Shown piece by piece: positions 12,001-22,908 of a stretch of DNA of 64,000 nucleotides (position 1 is the stretch's first letter; each line of letters opens with the position of its first letter). Location of the stretch: contig OW203762.1 in NCBI GenBank assembly GCA_934045905.1, positions 27,250,345 to 27,314,344 on the forward strand, read 5' to 3'. Below the pieces are notes generated by a model. It was not told the DNA's origin and did not search any database. It worked only from the letters and a program-made list of their open reading frames with translations. A program made the translations under genes and the position numbers. The DNA comes from Leuctra nigra (taxonomy: Eukaryota > Arthropoda > Insecta > Plecoptera > Leuctridae).

Positions 12001-13399
12001 AGTTGTTACTTGATACCAAGTAGGAACCTAATTTAAAAACTATAACAACTGTTTCCCATTCAGCCTCAGTAGGTAGAGAATTGCAAGCATGAAGAGCAGA
12101 CCCAAAGTTTAATATCATTCAAGACAATAGTCAAGAACAAACTACCTAGAAAGAGAATTCGCGAATTACTGTAGACTAGAATCACGATCCTTACACACAT
12201 CCTGCTGATGGCTTTCACCATGGTTTTTCCTGAGCTATGAAAAGAAAAGCAAATGCTTGGATGCTCTTCCAATATTACCACTGATTTAGATGCACAACAG
12301 AACAATGCAGAACGAAATTTCCATACAAGTAGGAAATGATTGATAAGAGAAATGGAGAAGAGAAGAAGTGACATGGATACGGAAGATGTTATGACTTAAT
12401 TGTTGAATACAATCCTCTTCAAGTGCTCAAAACAATACCTCTACATTAGGTAGGTATTATTATTACTTGGAAAAGTGAGAAAATGCTCTGTGTAATGAGT
12501 TGATAAGCAAGCCTTTGTATCGGATGTGAATTGATAGTCATGCATTTGCAAGTTTCTTCTCTAGGTACTACAGAAACCAAATTTTTGCCAATTTGCATTT
12601 TGTGGATCTAGAGTTAACAAAATGGGGTAAATTTACGATATGTGACTCAAGCCTTCGTCATTGTGGGACGAAGAAACAATGCTAGAATGAAGGGTAATTT
12701 TACGATAAGCGTCTTCAATCTAGAATTGCTCCTTCATTTAACACGATCAAGGTCAAAGTGAAGACGCTTATCGTAAATTAACCGAATGAAGTCGCCTATT
12801 ACCCAAAAGGTCTTCATGCTACTTACCATTTCAACAGATCTTTGCTTCCTGGGTCTTTTATTTGTCAGTAATTTTGGAGCGTTGGGAACATCGAAGAGTG
12901 TGGGTACTGCTATACGTTTCAGTTTTCGCTTGTCGCTATGAAAACTCTCGTACTGGGAATCTTCAAAATGGATCTGAAAATAATTAGTATTATTAGAGTC
13001 CTTACCTTAGCTAAACATTGCTGTGAACATAATCAAGGCAAAACGCAAAAAGATATTGTTTAGGAAGGTAATAGCATGGCATAACCTTCAAACTAAAATT
13101 TGTCTTCACTCAATAAGAGATTGTTAAAAAGTACCTAGATAATCTTCTAATATGTAGATCAAGTTTATAAGCTTCAGTGAATGTAGTAAGACATGTAATA
13201 GAATGGTAACATGACTGGTAGGCAAGTAAAAAGTAAATATACTAACCTCGCATAATCTTGAAGATGGTTTGGGGGTCCATTTATCCCGCCGGCAGTTTTG
13301 CAGCCATCTACTTTTTCTCCTAGGAGATGTTGGGAATCTAAATAATCTAAAACCCTGCCTAGAATGGCGAGTGCAATTCGGTGCTGCACATCCAGTCAT
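9067..13399 (-). CDS. P-element-type THAP transposase (THAP9-like), exons 13399-13247, 12973-12827, 11934-11782, 11475-9067
   Basis: Four exons, all joined in phase 0, give an uninterrupted frame of 953 residues, close to the size of THAP9 and somewhat longer than Drosophila P transposase. Residues 1-90 form a THAP zinc-binding domain: MTGCAAPNC supplies the first Cys pair, LCEIHF across the first splice supplies the C-x2-H, and AVPTLF is the usual AVPTIF end box. A coiled coil follows at about 229-266. The RNase H-like core has LVLDEMEV (Asp about 358), GITSDMGPKNQAIW (Asp about 448), FADVPHLLKN and NQDCLESLFSVLRRHG (Glu about 683), the pattern of P-family catalytic regions. The nuclear protein would bind element ends and excise the transposon. 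Four exons also match the P element. A 28-residue duplication lies at about 165-227. It may be an active transposase or a domesticated copy; the attached TIRs favour a transposon. Confidence 0.88.
12693..12783. mobile_element. 90-bp MITE in the second intron of the P-element transposase
   Basis: GGTAATTTTACGATAAGCGT at the left end and ACGCTTATCGTAAATTAACC at the right end are near-perfect inverted repeats about 25 bp long. The element lies between exons 2 and 3 of the transposase. Confidence 0.6.
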
Positions 13400-13493
13400 T
13401 TTATAATATAACTCGTAACTTTCATAAAAACACTACACTCGTAACATGATGACGGCCATGACTCGTAACTCTCCACTCGGAGATCGAGTGGAC

Positions 13494-13543
13494 CTTGAGT
13501 TCTTGATTGAAAAGAAGGCGGTGGTGTAGTCGTGTGGTCCGTC
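13494..13543 (+). promoter_or_regulatory. short intergenic promoter interval between P-element end and ENY2-like gene
   Basis: Only 50 bp separate the right TIR of the P-element from the ATG of the ENY2-like gene at 13544, and the transposase ATG lies 94 bp inside the element on the other strand. The two start codons are therefore about 145 bp apart, head to head. No TATA box is seen. Any promoter of the ENY2-like gene must lie in this interval or within the transposon end. Confidence 0.4.
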
Positions 13544-15116
13544 ATGGCGGCTGCTGAGAGTGTTGACAGGTAATCATTTTCTGTTTATTAATTGTAAATA
13601 ATGATAGGTGTGTAATAAGTAACTAACTATTAAAGGGCAGACATACAATAATATATTATCTTGCAGAACGGAGAAAGAAACCGAGTACGTTAATAAACGA
13701 CGGAAGGAACTCTCGTCCACTGCCGACTTTGACAGGTATAGGTTAGAAAATCAAATATGATAATATTCTATGGAGGGATAAGTATAATTTCTCACAAGAA
13801 ATTACCTTTATAATAATAAGCGAGGCTAATATTCAATGTATTGAAGTCACCTTTTGCACGCTTTGGCAAATCAAGAAACAAAGTCAGGCTATAGGTTATG
13901 ATTGTACAAATTCCCGATTCGATTGGTCAATGCAACCAACGCTGGTGTTGTACCTATAAGGATCTTTAAAAATTATTATTTTAAATGTTAAAGACAAGCA
14001 CAAATTTGTGACTTTTGATACTGTTTCACTGTTGATAAGTGAGGGGCTTGGAAAATAGTGATATCAAACAATAGTGATTACATCTCTTGGGAGTGGAAAC
14101 GACCAGGAGCCTGATTTTGTACCTTCAAATTGAAACAAATCCACTGGGAATGAGAGTTTGCATTTCCTTCATGCAGATCCAGTGAGGTCCTATGTTATTG
14201 GTTGCCTGTATGCTATTTCTTTTAGTATGAAAAAACGTTTATTCGAGAAGCTTGATAACAGCCCATGGCAGAAACAAGTTTCCTCAGACATTCACAATGC
14301 TATGAGCTCGAGTAATGTGAAATCCTACGATGCGGTCTTGGAAGAAGTTTGCGGAGCAAGAATATCCCTAACTAAAACCAACAAAACTGCTACGAGCCAG
14401 ATGCCCAAAGGTAAAGAACCTACTACGTAACCAATTTAACGTGGCTCAACTGATCAAACATTCCAAAATATTTATTTTTTGAAATTATTATCTTGAATGA
14501 CTTTTTCCCTCATTTCAACTATATTTACCTAAGTATAAAAGAATCATAAAATGTCATTTAACTTGCAACTCCTGTATTACAGCGATGTTTCAAATTATTG
14601 CCTTCCAAGAATGAACAAAACTTTAACACAGGAGGTATAGGAAAATCAGTGCGTTTTTGGTTTATAACTTCTAAAATAGCACACGTTGGCATTATTTTCA
14701 ATTTTTTCCTAATAGGATATCCATATATCTACCAGAAAATAAGCTTTTTGTTCAAAGTTGGGACTACATAAAAATTAGATCTTCATTAGCCTAAATGTGA
14801 CATGATTTTCCTTGTCTGCCATAAGATAACATGGGGAAGAAAACTCAATTTATCTCAGAAACTAGACACGAGAAGTGTTTAATTTTTTTAAGGATTGTGT
14901 ATGGCATGATTATCAATACGTAGACAAAAAATTATGAAAATCTGAGACCATGCCCGATTGGCGATTGGATGAGCCACCTTAAAAAAGTACCTACCTAACA
15001 ACTTCGCTTCAAACTGAATATTTAAAACAAATTCTCTATTTTCAGTTGACCTATCGACTGAGGTGAAAGAAGAGATTTTTAAAGCATGGGATGAAATAAT
15101 TTACAAAGATTCTTAG
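13544..15116 (+). CDS. divergent ENY2/e(y)2 paralogue, exons 13544-13569, 13667-13735, 14226-14410, 15046-15116
   Basis: Four exons with GT-AG borders join in phases 2, 2 and 1 to encode 116 residues ending at TAG 15114-15116. The C-terminal 80 residues align with the canonical ENY2 gene at 15773-19427. From the phase-2 intron, MKKRLFEKLDNSPW and FKELLRSRLIGCGW run without gaps and share Leu5, Leu9 and Trp14, followed by Q at Trp+3 in both. The last exon (STEVKEEIFKAW) matches PDAVKKELLLKI. Both genes have the phase-2 and phase-1 introns at the same places and a 71-nt last coding exon. ENY2 is a small helical subunit of the SAGA deubiquitinase module and TREX-2; insects are known to carry a second, divergent e(y)2b. 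This copy lacks the KGR motif and has an extra N-terminal exon rich in Lys, Arg and Glu. Function in those complexes is inference. Confidence 0.75.
14480..14970. repeat. dispersed repeat, copy 1 (inverted relative at 19790-20700)
   Basis: This stretch of the last intron of the ENY2-like gene resembles, in inverted orientation, the two segments around 19850-20020 and 20500-20700. Shared pieces include CCAAGAATGAACAAAACT with its counterpart at about 20600, AAATAGCACACGTTGG with its counterpart at about 20540, and CTAGACACGAGAAGT with ACTTCTCGTGTCTAG at 19860. No coding potential. Confidence 0.6.
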
Positions 15117-15744
15117 TTATGATTTTGAACATTGAGTGTTCAATTTATACCTATTCTCTGGAAGATTATATTAATGTGATGTGACCCCCTTAAGTTTTGC
15201 ATTCCTTAAAGCAAACGAGGGACAAAAGGTAATATTATATAGAATGCATTGCATATCTTTCTTATACATGTATGTCTTTGAAATTTTGTTATATAACTAA
15301 TTGTAATTGTTTCTAATTTCGTACATTTTTTTTACACCATCTTCAACACTGAGATCTGATTTCCTCCTTTCCTTGTCACCTAAAATACCAATGCTTAGAA
15401 GTTACAATAATTACACATTAATATTATATTAAATGCTACTTTTTTTTAAAATCCAACCAATGAAAAAAAACATTACTAAGTAATTGCATTTAGATGATAA
15501 TGAAATATTTATAGATAGTAGGTAGAGACAGCAACTTAGTTTTTTTTTTGAAAGATGCTAAGCAAGGGTGCAAACAAAGTTGAGCTTTAGGTAATTCCCA
15601 TTTATTCAATATTGACTTTAGAAATACATAGCAAATTTTAATTTATAAATTGACACATACTACAAATTGGAACTAAGTAGTACCAATGTTATATTTCTTG
15701 AAGAGATGCATGGAATGGAGAACTACCTACTTGATTTTCGCTTT

Positions 15745-15750
15745 TTTATT
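15745..15750 (-). terminator. poly(A) signal of the ENY2 gene
   Basis: AATAAA on the minus strand, 23 nt downstream of the ENY2 stop codon, which would give a very short 3' UTR. Confidence 0.6.
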
Positions 15751-15772
15751 ATTAAAATGATGGTTTTACTTT

Positions 15773-18700
15773 TTACATGTCTTGAGTGAGATGAGTCTTG
15801 ATCTTCAGCAGCAGTTCTTTCTTCACAGCATCTGGCACCAGAGCTAAAACAGGGATTAAAAAGGAATCCTTTAGAAGAGAAGAGAAAGCGAGCATGGCCA
15901 TGTTGTAGTTAGACAAGCTTTTAATTGATACCATAGGCGTGCGCAGGAGAAATTACTAGGGTTAATTATCAGGATTAATGACAGGGGTGGGGGGAAATTG
16001 CCACGGGTGCCACCTTGCCCCGCAGGGCGTTTTTTGGTTTATCGACACTTTGAAATCAATTTTGAGATGTTCTGAGGAGTTTTTTGTTTACAAATTCATT
16101 TTTTTACACATCTTTTCACTACAATAAGGTGAGGGAGGGGAGGCATGCCCCAAAACCTGGCCTGGCTCTGGGAGAGTTTTTTAGTTTTTAGGCACTTCCA
16201 AATTAATTTGAGACATTTTGAGGTGCATTTTGTTCACATAATGCAACTATATACGTTAAACACTACAAAGCTTTATTTTTTCATGACATATATAAATTGC
16301 GATGAAAGGGAGTTCGGGAGCTAAGCCCCAGAGAAAATAATCTCTGAAGGTCTTACATATTAGAGCAATTTTGAGGCATATTATAAAGAAATAATTTTTA
16401 GGGGGAAAACCTAGGAATTCATAAAAAAAATCGTGTTTTGGAAGATACTTTATCTAGGCATTGTTTTCGTGGTATTTCTTCAAAATATTGTATTTTTGAT
16501 CAACCAAACTTGATTTCAGTGATTTGAACAACCAGTCTGCCCCGCAGGGAGATTTTTGAGCGAGCGAAGCGAGCGTCTCCATTTGGCTCTTTTGGCACGG
16601 ACCTCTGTTTTTTTTTTTGTTTGTTTTTTTTTTTTTCTGTTACTGACGATATACAGGTCAGAGTTTTTCTTCGATCGAGCTGAAATTTTGCACACATGTA
16701 CGTAACATTTCTGATTGTTGCAGACCCTAATTTTTTTGAAATCCATTGATTGGTTCAAATTTAAAAAAAATTAACTTTCGATTGGTTGTTTTGATCAAAT
16801 TGAAATTTTGACAAGTCATTACCCCCAACATTGTACCCAATCAAACAAAGTTTCAGCCAAATCCTCCCATTGGTTAAAATTTAAAACCATCTTTCCTGTG
16901 TTTTTAGAAATTTAAACTATAACCGATTGAACGATCAACTTATAACTTCGCATGATGGTTGGGTCCAACATTATCTGCATTTTTGACAATTTTCATACTA
17001 ATCTGTGTTTAAATCCAAACGTTATTGACATTTTACGGACTATTAGCGTGTTGGCTGTCAAATTCACGGCGACTTCGACTCTTCAGTTCAAGGCAAGGTA
17101 GTTAGAGCAGAAACTTTCAAACGCAAATGAAACTGATAATGACCGTTCAACAGTCGATCTGATATTGTGTAGACACACTTATATCATATGAGTGGTCTCA
17201 GGTATATTTTTTGAAGGAGATCCTGTGATTTTTGAAAATTAACACGGAACAGTTCAATCATAAAGGTTCAATTGATCAACTTAAAGCTTTGCATGGTTAT
17301 TTGGACCAATATTTTAGGAATGTTTTGAGATTTCTATACAAATCTGTGGCGAAATTTTAGAATTATTGGCTTTTAATGACATTTTCGATAGACAGAATTT
17401 CGGTTCGAGGTGTTGCGCGTATCCGTGCTCGCTCATCAACGCGTTACTCAGATTCATTGGTTAAAATTTAAATAAATATCTCCTGATAGGCTGAAAAATG
17501 AAAACGGTCTTCGATAATTCTGATCAAACTCATATTTTGCATGATCATTAAGACCAATATTGTCTCTTATTTTACAAAATTTCATCCCAATCAGTTAAGA
17601 ACGTATGAAGTTATTTACATTTTTAATATCTGTCAGTAATGAAGTATCGAAATGAATGTTTTCCAGTGCCAATTGAAAATTGATTCTGATTTGCTTTATG
17701 AACCAGGTGCTTAGATGCTATTATAAAGTTTCGATGAAAAGCATACACTTTTAAGTTGATATCATAATCAATTCCATATGGATGTATATGTTTTCTGTGC
17801 GTTGTGTACGCATTTCCGGTTCGAGAATTTGCACGTACCCGTGCTCGCTCATCAACGCGTTACACTGAGCGTTTTCCTAGTTTAGTTTATCCTTTTAAAG
17901 CAAAATTTTGAGGACCACATTTTATCATTTTTTAGTTGAGGCTGACACATTAGTGCCCCCGAACGCAAGCCTATGATTGATACCTTTGCACTAGGTAACA
18001 CATTGAAATAGTTACTTAAATAGTATGTTTCGTTTGATAAAATATTCAAGAAATGTTCTGAGCTGTATTAAATATAGACTGTTAAAATTAATCGAAAAGG
18101 ACTTGACCTGTCAAATCCTGTCTGGTTCTTCCATGTAAAATGGACTGTAGGTGTAGGAAATACAATCACAAACTAAGTTCAAATTAAAGGGTTTCTGCCA
18201 ATAAAATTTCAAAAATAACTGGAAATTCTTTTCAGATTTTCAAAAAATGCAAGAGTATCTACCTTAGTTGTATAATTTTCTTGGTCATGAAACAAAATGA
18301 CACAATTTATCATAATTCCATAGACAAGACTTGACATGACAAAGGTATGACCTTAAACTTTATTATGAGTTAGAAAGATTGCAATGCTTAAAACTGCAGA
18401 ATGGTAAGTTCACTAATAGTGCTAGAAATAGACCAAATTTGTAAAAAGTAGCATACGTATTATGGGATTCAAATTGTTTTATATCATATCGCATTATTAA
18501 ACCCTTGTACAACTAGGTACCTTTCTTGTGATGGAATGACACTTGTGAGCCACTCACTCCAGACAAATAAAAAAACTGACTATAATTATTCACGATCTTC
18601 AGCAGTCATTAAATTACGAGGATCAAGTAGGTTTGTTTTTGTTTATCAACGACCCCAACGAAATAATTCAAGGTAGTCTGAAAACTCTAAGGGTGCGACA

Positions 18701-19427
18701 AGCCTGGTTATTAAATAATGAATACATTCTAATTGACTAGATGATGCAATTACCTCGACCCTTGGTCGTAATTTCCGACATCAGTTCTTGTACAGTGACG
18801 TTATGAATCCCACGCTCTCGGATCACTTCTCGACAAAGCATCTGGATTTGGTCCCGCCATCCGCACCCAATCAAACGCGAGCGAAGTAATTCCTTGAACC
18901 TAAAATGATCAGATATGGGTGTGACCAACCTCTCAACCATGAAGCACTCAACGCACAAGGCACTGGTTTTGAGATCATAAAATGTGTTTCAAACTCTGCT
19001 ATGCCATTGGTTATATTCTTACATGTCAATTATTTTTTAATAAACTATTGAAGTACGTAAGAGCATTTTCCCAATTGCATTTTACATAGTAGGTAGGTCT
19101 ACCTACTAAAGTCGGCCGCATCCGATCTGTGGATTGGAAAAAGGTAATTTTACTTTCCCGTCCCCTACTTTACCTGCTTGCGCACCATGCCCCATTGTTA
19201 TGCCGAGCCTTCTCTTGGGTTGAGGTCGCTATGGGGTTCGTAAAATACCGGTTTTTCAAGAAAATCCCAATCCATCAGATCAGCTGCGGTTCACTTTACT
19301 ACCTACTAGGTGGGGAATGGAGCCAAAAATTAATTACATATTTGAGGTTAAATCAGGACAAACGAACTTACTTTTCCCGTTCTCCATCAATTGTTAAGCT
19401 TTGTTGCATGTTTACTGTATATAGCAT
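15773..19427 (-). CDS. e(y)2: ENY2 / enhancer of yellow 2 (SAGA and TREX-2 subunit), exons 19427-19372, 18899-18754, 15843-15773
   Basis: Three exons join in phases 2 and 1 to give a 90-residue protein. The start is the ATG at 19427, preceded in frame by a TAA; a second ATG lies six codons downstream. Key motifs are DGEREKFKELLRSRL, CGWRDQIQ, the helix HNVTVQELMSEIT, KGRALVPDAVKKELLLKI and a C-terminal TQDM. These follow the ENY2 family over almost its whole length (about 100 residues), including the KGRALVP turn. ENY2 clamps around Sgf11/Sus1-binding helices in the SAGA deubiquitinase module and around the GANP/Xmas-2 scaffold of TREX-2, linking chromatin to mRNA export. A poly(A) hexamer AATAAA at 15750-15745 lies only 23 bases past the stop. 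The second intron (2.9 kb) is full of repeats. The gene converges on its own paralogue, with stops 657 bp apart. Confidence 0.93.
15844..18753. repeat. repeat-filled second intron of ENY2, including inverted R1 copy B
   Basis: From about 16680 to 17880 the sequence is a diverged, inverted relative of the R1 element at 4904-6781. It shares CTAACTACC/GGTAGTTAGAGCAGAAAC, the CAGCCAACACGC motif and the terminal block GTGCTCGCTCATCAACGCG ending GAGCGTTTTCCTAG at about 17878. A second end-like block occurs at 17413-17452, suggesting a nested or rearranged copy. The part at 15950-16600 has GC-rich bits (CCCCGCAGGGCG) similar to sequence near 28500 and 63660. No coding frame is supported. Confidence 0.6.
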
Positions 19428-20020
19428 TATTTTCGTACTCTTTTAATTTGAAACAGTACTGTTCATAATTGATAACAGTCACTAAAAAAGTAAATAATGG
19501 TGCATTATTACTGGCTGCAAACAAACCGAAATAAACACTTGTCAAACTCCAATCGTGAGTGAACCGTAGTGAACCAGTGAACGTGAAGGAAGTGTCAAGT
19601 GTTGAGCAGTGTGAAGGCCACATCCGTCAATCCGAATAATTAATCTCACAGGACAAGAACACACCCATGCTGTTTTATTTTCCTTTTTGATTGGGGTTTT
19701 TACTTTTTGATAAGATATCAATGGGGATTTTACGGCAATACAATAATTCATTCAAATTCCAGATTAAGAGGGCTCAACGGTTAAGTCACATCTTCCAAAT
19801 GAGCTTATTTTTGGCAGAGGTATCTATAATCACTGTTTACACGATACTGTGAAATGAACAACTTCTCGTGTCTAGATTTTGAAATATTGTAGATTTAATT
19901 TTCTATTTTTAACATTGTAGTCTTATCTAGGCCATTAAAAGCATTTCCATGCTATTTTTGAGTTTTTAATTTTACTGAGGTTTAACGTTACAAAAAATGA
20001 TTTCTAGATAGATAGTTGGA

Positions 20021-20495
20021 CCATAGAGATTCATATACTTACAGAGAGGGGCAAGTAGATAGCCAGCCTTGGTATGATGCGATGTACATTGTCAGGGTAG
20101 ATCTGAGCATGCTCAGCCACCATCTTGGAGATTATTTCAAAAATTACTTTAAAAATGGCACCCCCCTCGATTGTAATGTTGTTGGCAAGAGACTTGAATG
20201 TTACTTTGTACTAACCTTCAGTGCATACTTCACAGTAACAAAAAACACAGAACAAATAAATGTACAGTAAAAACAAGATATAATATTGTAATAGTCTTCT
20301 GATTCAAGTTAAAAACGTGTTTCTAGTAAGTTTAAAATTTGACAGCTCAAAGTAATTTTTTCACTGCCTTCCGAATTAATTTTCCATTTCAGTGGCAGTG
20401 AATTATTAAATATCTCCAATATGGAGAAAATGGATCTTTCAAAATTAGTCAAGCATTAACCAGTAGTTACCCCTCTCTGTAATATATCTCTATGG
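20021..20495. mobile_element. MITE nested in the dispersed repeat
   Basis: TIRs of about 35 bp start CCATAGAGATTCATATACTT and end, inverted, ATATATCTCTATGG, with ACAGAGAGGGG shared just inside both ends. Flanking TTGGA (20016-20020 and 20496-20500) is the target duplication; GTTGGA is possible if one end base is shared. It splits the repeat copy that is uninterrupted at 14480-14970. Confidence 0.8.
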
Positions 20496-20699
20496 TTGGA
20501 CATTCTATTAGGAAAAAAATTGAAACAATACCAACATGTGCTATTTTAAAAGTTATCAACCAAAAACTAAATGATTTCCTTATACTTCCTGTGTTACAGT
20601 TTTGTTCATTCTCGGAAGGCATTGAAACCTCGCTATAAGACAGGGGAAGTTAAATGACATTGATTATTTTATACTTAAATATAGTTGAAATGTAGGAAA

Positions 20700-22700
20700 A
20701 CGTTTTTTGAACTTGTAATTTCAAGAAAAAATATTTTTGTATAGGTATGTATCGATCGAAGGTTCTACCTTAATAATTGTAATGAGTAAACGCATGAGAT
20801 TTCGAGATGTATGTAATTGTTTGGGTTCCAGACGCAACAAGTGTAGATGCATACTTTAGTACATTCCGAGATAATCCCGAAAAAGCGTTTTTTACATTTT
20901 TATAGAGCTTGATTTGAAGTATGCAATTCACCTTAATCTCAAATTCCAATTTTTTGTATTTTGTTGTGTTTTGATTTGAACCTAAGCTCACATGTGCATG
21001 CATGCCTCAATACGCATTGGTAGTATAAAAAAACACTCTGTGTAAATTAAGGCGAGTTGTGTGTATTAACATGGAAATTCAATTAAAAAAACTTGGTAAA
21101 CGCTTTAACGAGCTCCGAAACGCGCAGCATATCCAACCGGAATTTTGTAACTCACAGAAAGCATAATATACGTCCATATTGAATTGAAATAACGACCCAC
21201 TTTTATGAACCTTATTTTCATTGAAACTGAACATTGACATCTATACACTATGGGTCAGGTCAGGGTGCCTAAAGAAAATCCACTGAGAAAATCATATCTA
21301 AGTTGCACTAGAGTTCCCATTTCGATAAAATCCCCTCGGGACATTTATTTCAAAACAGATAAAAATCGTTCAAATTTTGCATAAATAGATTTTTATGTTC
21401 TGCATGGCAAGAAAAAGTGTTCAACGCGAACTTTTTTCGAGATACATCGCTTCAAAGTTGTCATTTGTTTTCTCAGTTTGAGACCATACGGATAAAGTCA
21501 TGCTGATATTTTTAAAAGCTGCTTTCCCACCATTGTTTCCCACGTATTGATGTTTTTTAAACTACTATAGCGTGTATCAGATGCAATATTTTTGTATTAT
21601 AACATTTTTAATTCATAGACATTTTACCGAGCTATGAGGGACTGCTTTATTTTTCGGTTTTCCATCTGAAAAGTGCAGTTTTTTACATATAAAATTGTGT
21701 TGCCATGGTGAAACGGCTTTCTAGAAATTCGAATTTATTGGCAAATTAATCGGAACATTTCGATTTTCGATCAATAGGAATACATTTTTTTAAATTTTTA
21801 CCAATAGTAGGATTTTGCTGAAACTTTGTAAAAGTTGATCAAAATGTCGATCAACATTGCAAAATTTCAAATTAATCGGATCAACCAAAGTTATTTGTAT
21901 TAAAATTAAAAATTAAACCAATCAACGAATTTCAATGTTGGTATAATTTTAAAAAATACGATACGACGGCCTCAAATTTTTTTGAAAATTTTCGATTTGA
22001 TAAGTAAAACAGTGTGATATAGAGGCCATTTTCATTTTTGTACCAATCAGAGGGCAGCTGTGGGATAAAAATATCAGCTGTGGCGGTCGGGACAAGCAAC
22101 AAGAAAGAAATTTAAAAAAAACAGAGAAAGAGGTCCAAAAGTGCCAAATGGAGATGCTGGCTCAAAAACGACGAATCAAATAAATCTTTATACCTCCTTT
22201 ATATATTTAGAATCAGATCATTGGACTTGGAGGATGTTTCTAAACGGAATATTTCTTATGGTTAAGGACTTAAATTTATATGAGAGTTAATTTGAGTATA
22301 ATTTTTTACGTCAACAACATAACAATATATTTCTACAATATAAGTAATTTTTCTCTCGGGTATCATACTATTATGGACGTCACACTTTTTTGTAAGCTAC
22401 TAAAACTATACTCGAGTAATGTAAATCCAAACCGACAAGAATGCTTCAAAAGTTTAGTACCTAGTTTATATTCAACAAGTATCCAACAAAAAGATACATA
22501 TTTTTAAAAATATTTGTACGTGATTTTATATACATATTTTTTTAATGAATTTTTTTCTTTCATGTCCTTGTGGGTTTCGATCTTAGCTTAATTGACCAAT
22601 GAGGCTAGAATCTCCTTGGAAGTACCATTGAGTCTTCTTATTTCAGTTCTTAGTTCCTGTTGTCGTTGATTAAAACCTCAGCATTATCTTGATGTTAAAA
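20700..22700. other. intergenic repeats (R1-related), no gene seen
   Basis: At about 21034 the block ACACTCTGTGTAAATTAAGG resembles the R1 terminus. Between 21780 and 22150 are phrases such as CAAAATTTCAAATTAATCGG and TTTTTACCAATAGTAGGATT shared with R1 copies A and B. This appears to be a third, decayed R1-related copy (about 21030-22160). No plausible exon was found. Confidence 0.45.
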
Positions 22701-22845
22701 GACTAAATCCTCTGTATGATCAATCAATACCTGTTGCATGTTTGACCTTAGAACGTCGTGTGAAAGGCTGGGTCAGTTGACCTCTCCATGGCCAATTCCC
22801 CAGCCCTGCAAGATATCGGCGACGCCCGCCTTCCTGGTGACCAAC

Positions 22846-22890
22846 TATATAAGCTGCATCAACCACTGCCAAGGCACAGTGCTCTTCAGT
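22846..22890 (+). promoter_or_regulatory. core promoter of the cuticular protein gene (TATA and initiator)
   Basis: TATATAAG at 22846-22853 is followed about 31 bases later by CACAGT (A at 22876/22878). That spacing fits a TATA-initiator promoter; TTCAGTG at about 22885 is a second candidate start. The coding ATG is at 22909, so the leader would be about 20-33 nt. Confidence 0.65.
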
Positions 22891-22908
22891 GTTGACTGCA
22901 GATCAACC

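Larger units (their letters stand above)
6988..13493 (-). mobile_element. P-element-type DNA transposon, apparently complete
   Basis: A 16-bp perfect terminal inverted repeat, GTCCACTCGATCTCCG at 6988-7003 and its reverse complement at 13478-13493, bounds 6.5 kb containing a four-exon THAP transposase on the minus strand. An 11-bp direct repeat TGAGTTCTTGA flanks it: 6977-6987 abuts the left end, while 13496-13506 lies 2 bp outside the right end. P-family transposons normally duplicate 8 bp, so the exact terminus is uncertain by a few bases. The 3' non-coding part (7004-9066) holds a fold-back MITE at 7192-7874, and the second intron holds another at 12693-12783. These later insertions explain the large size. 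Confidence 0.75.
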
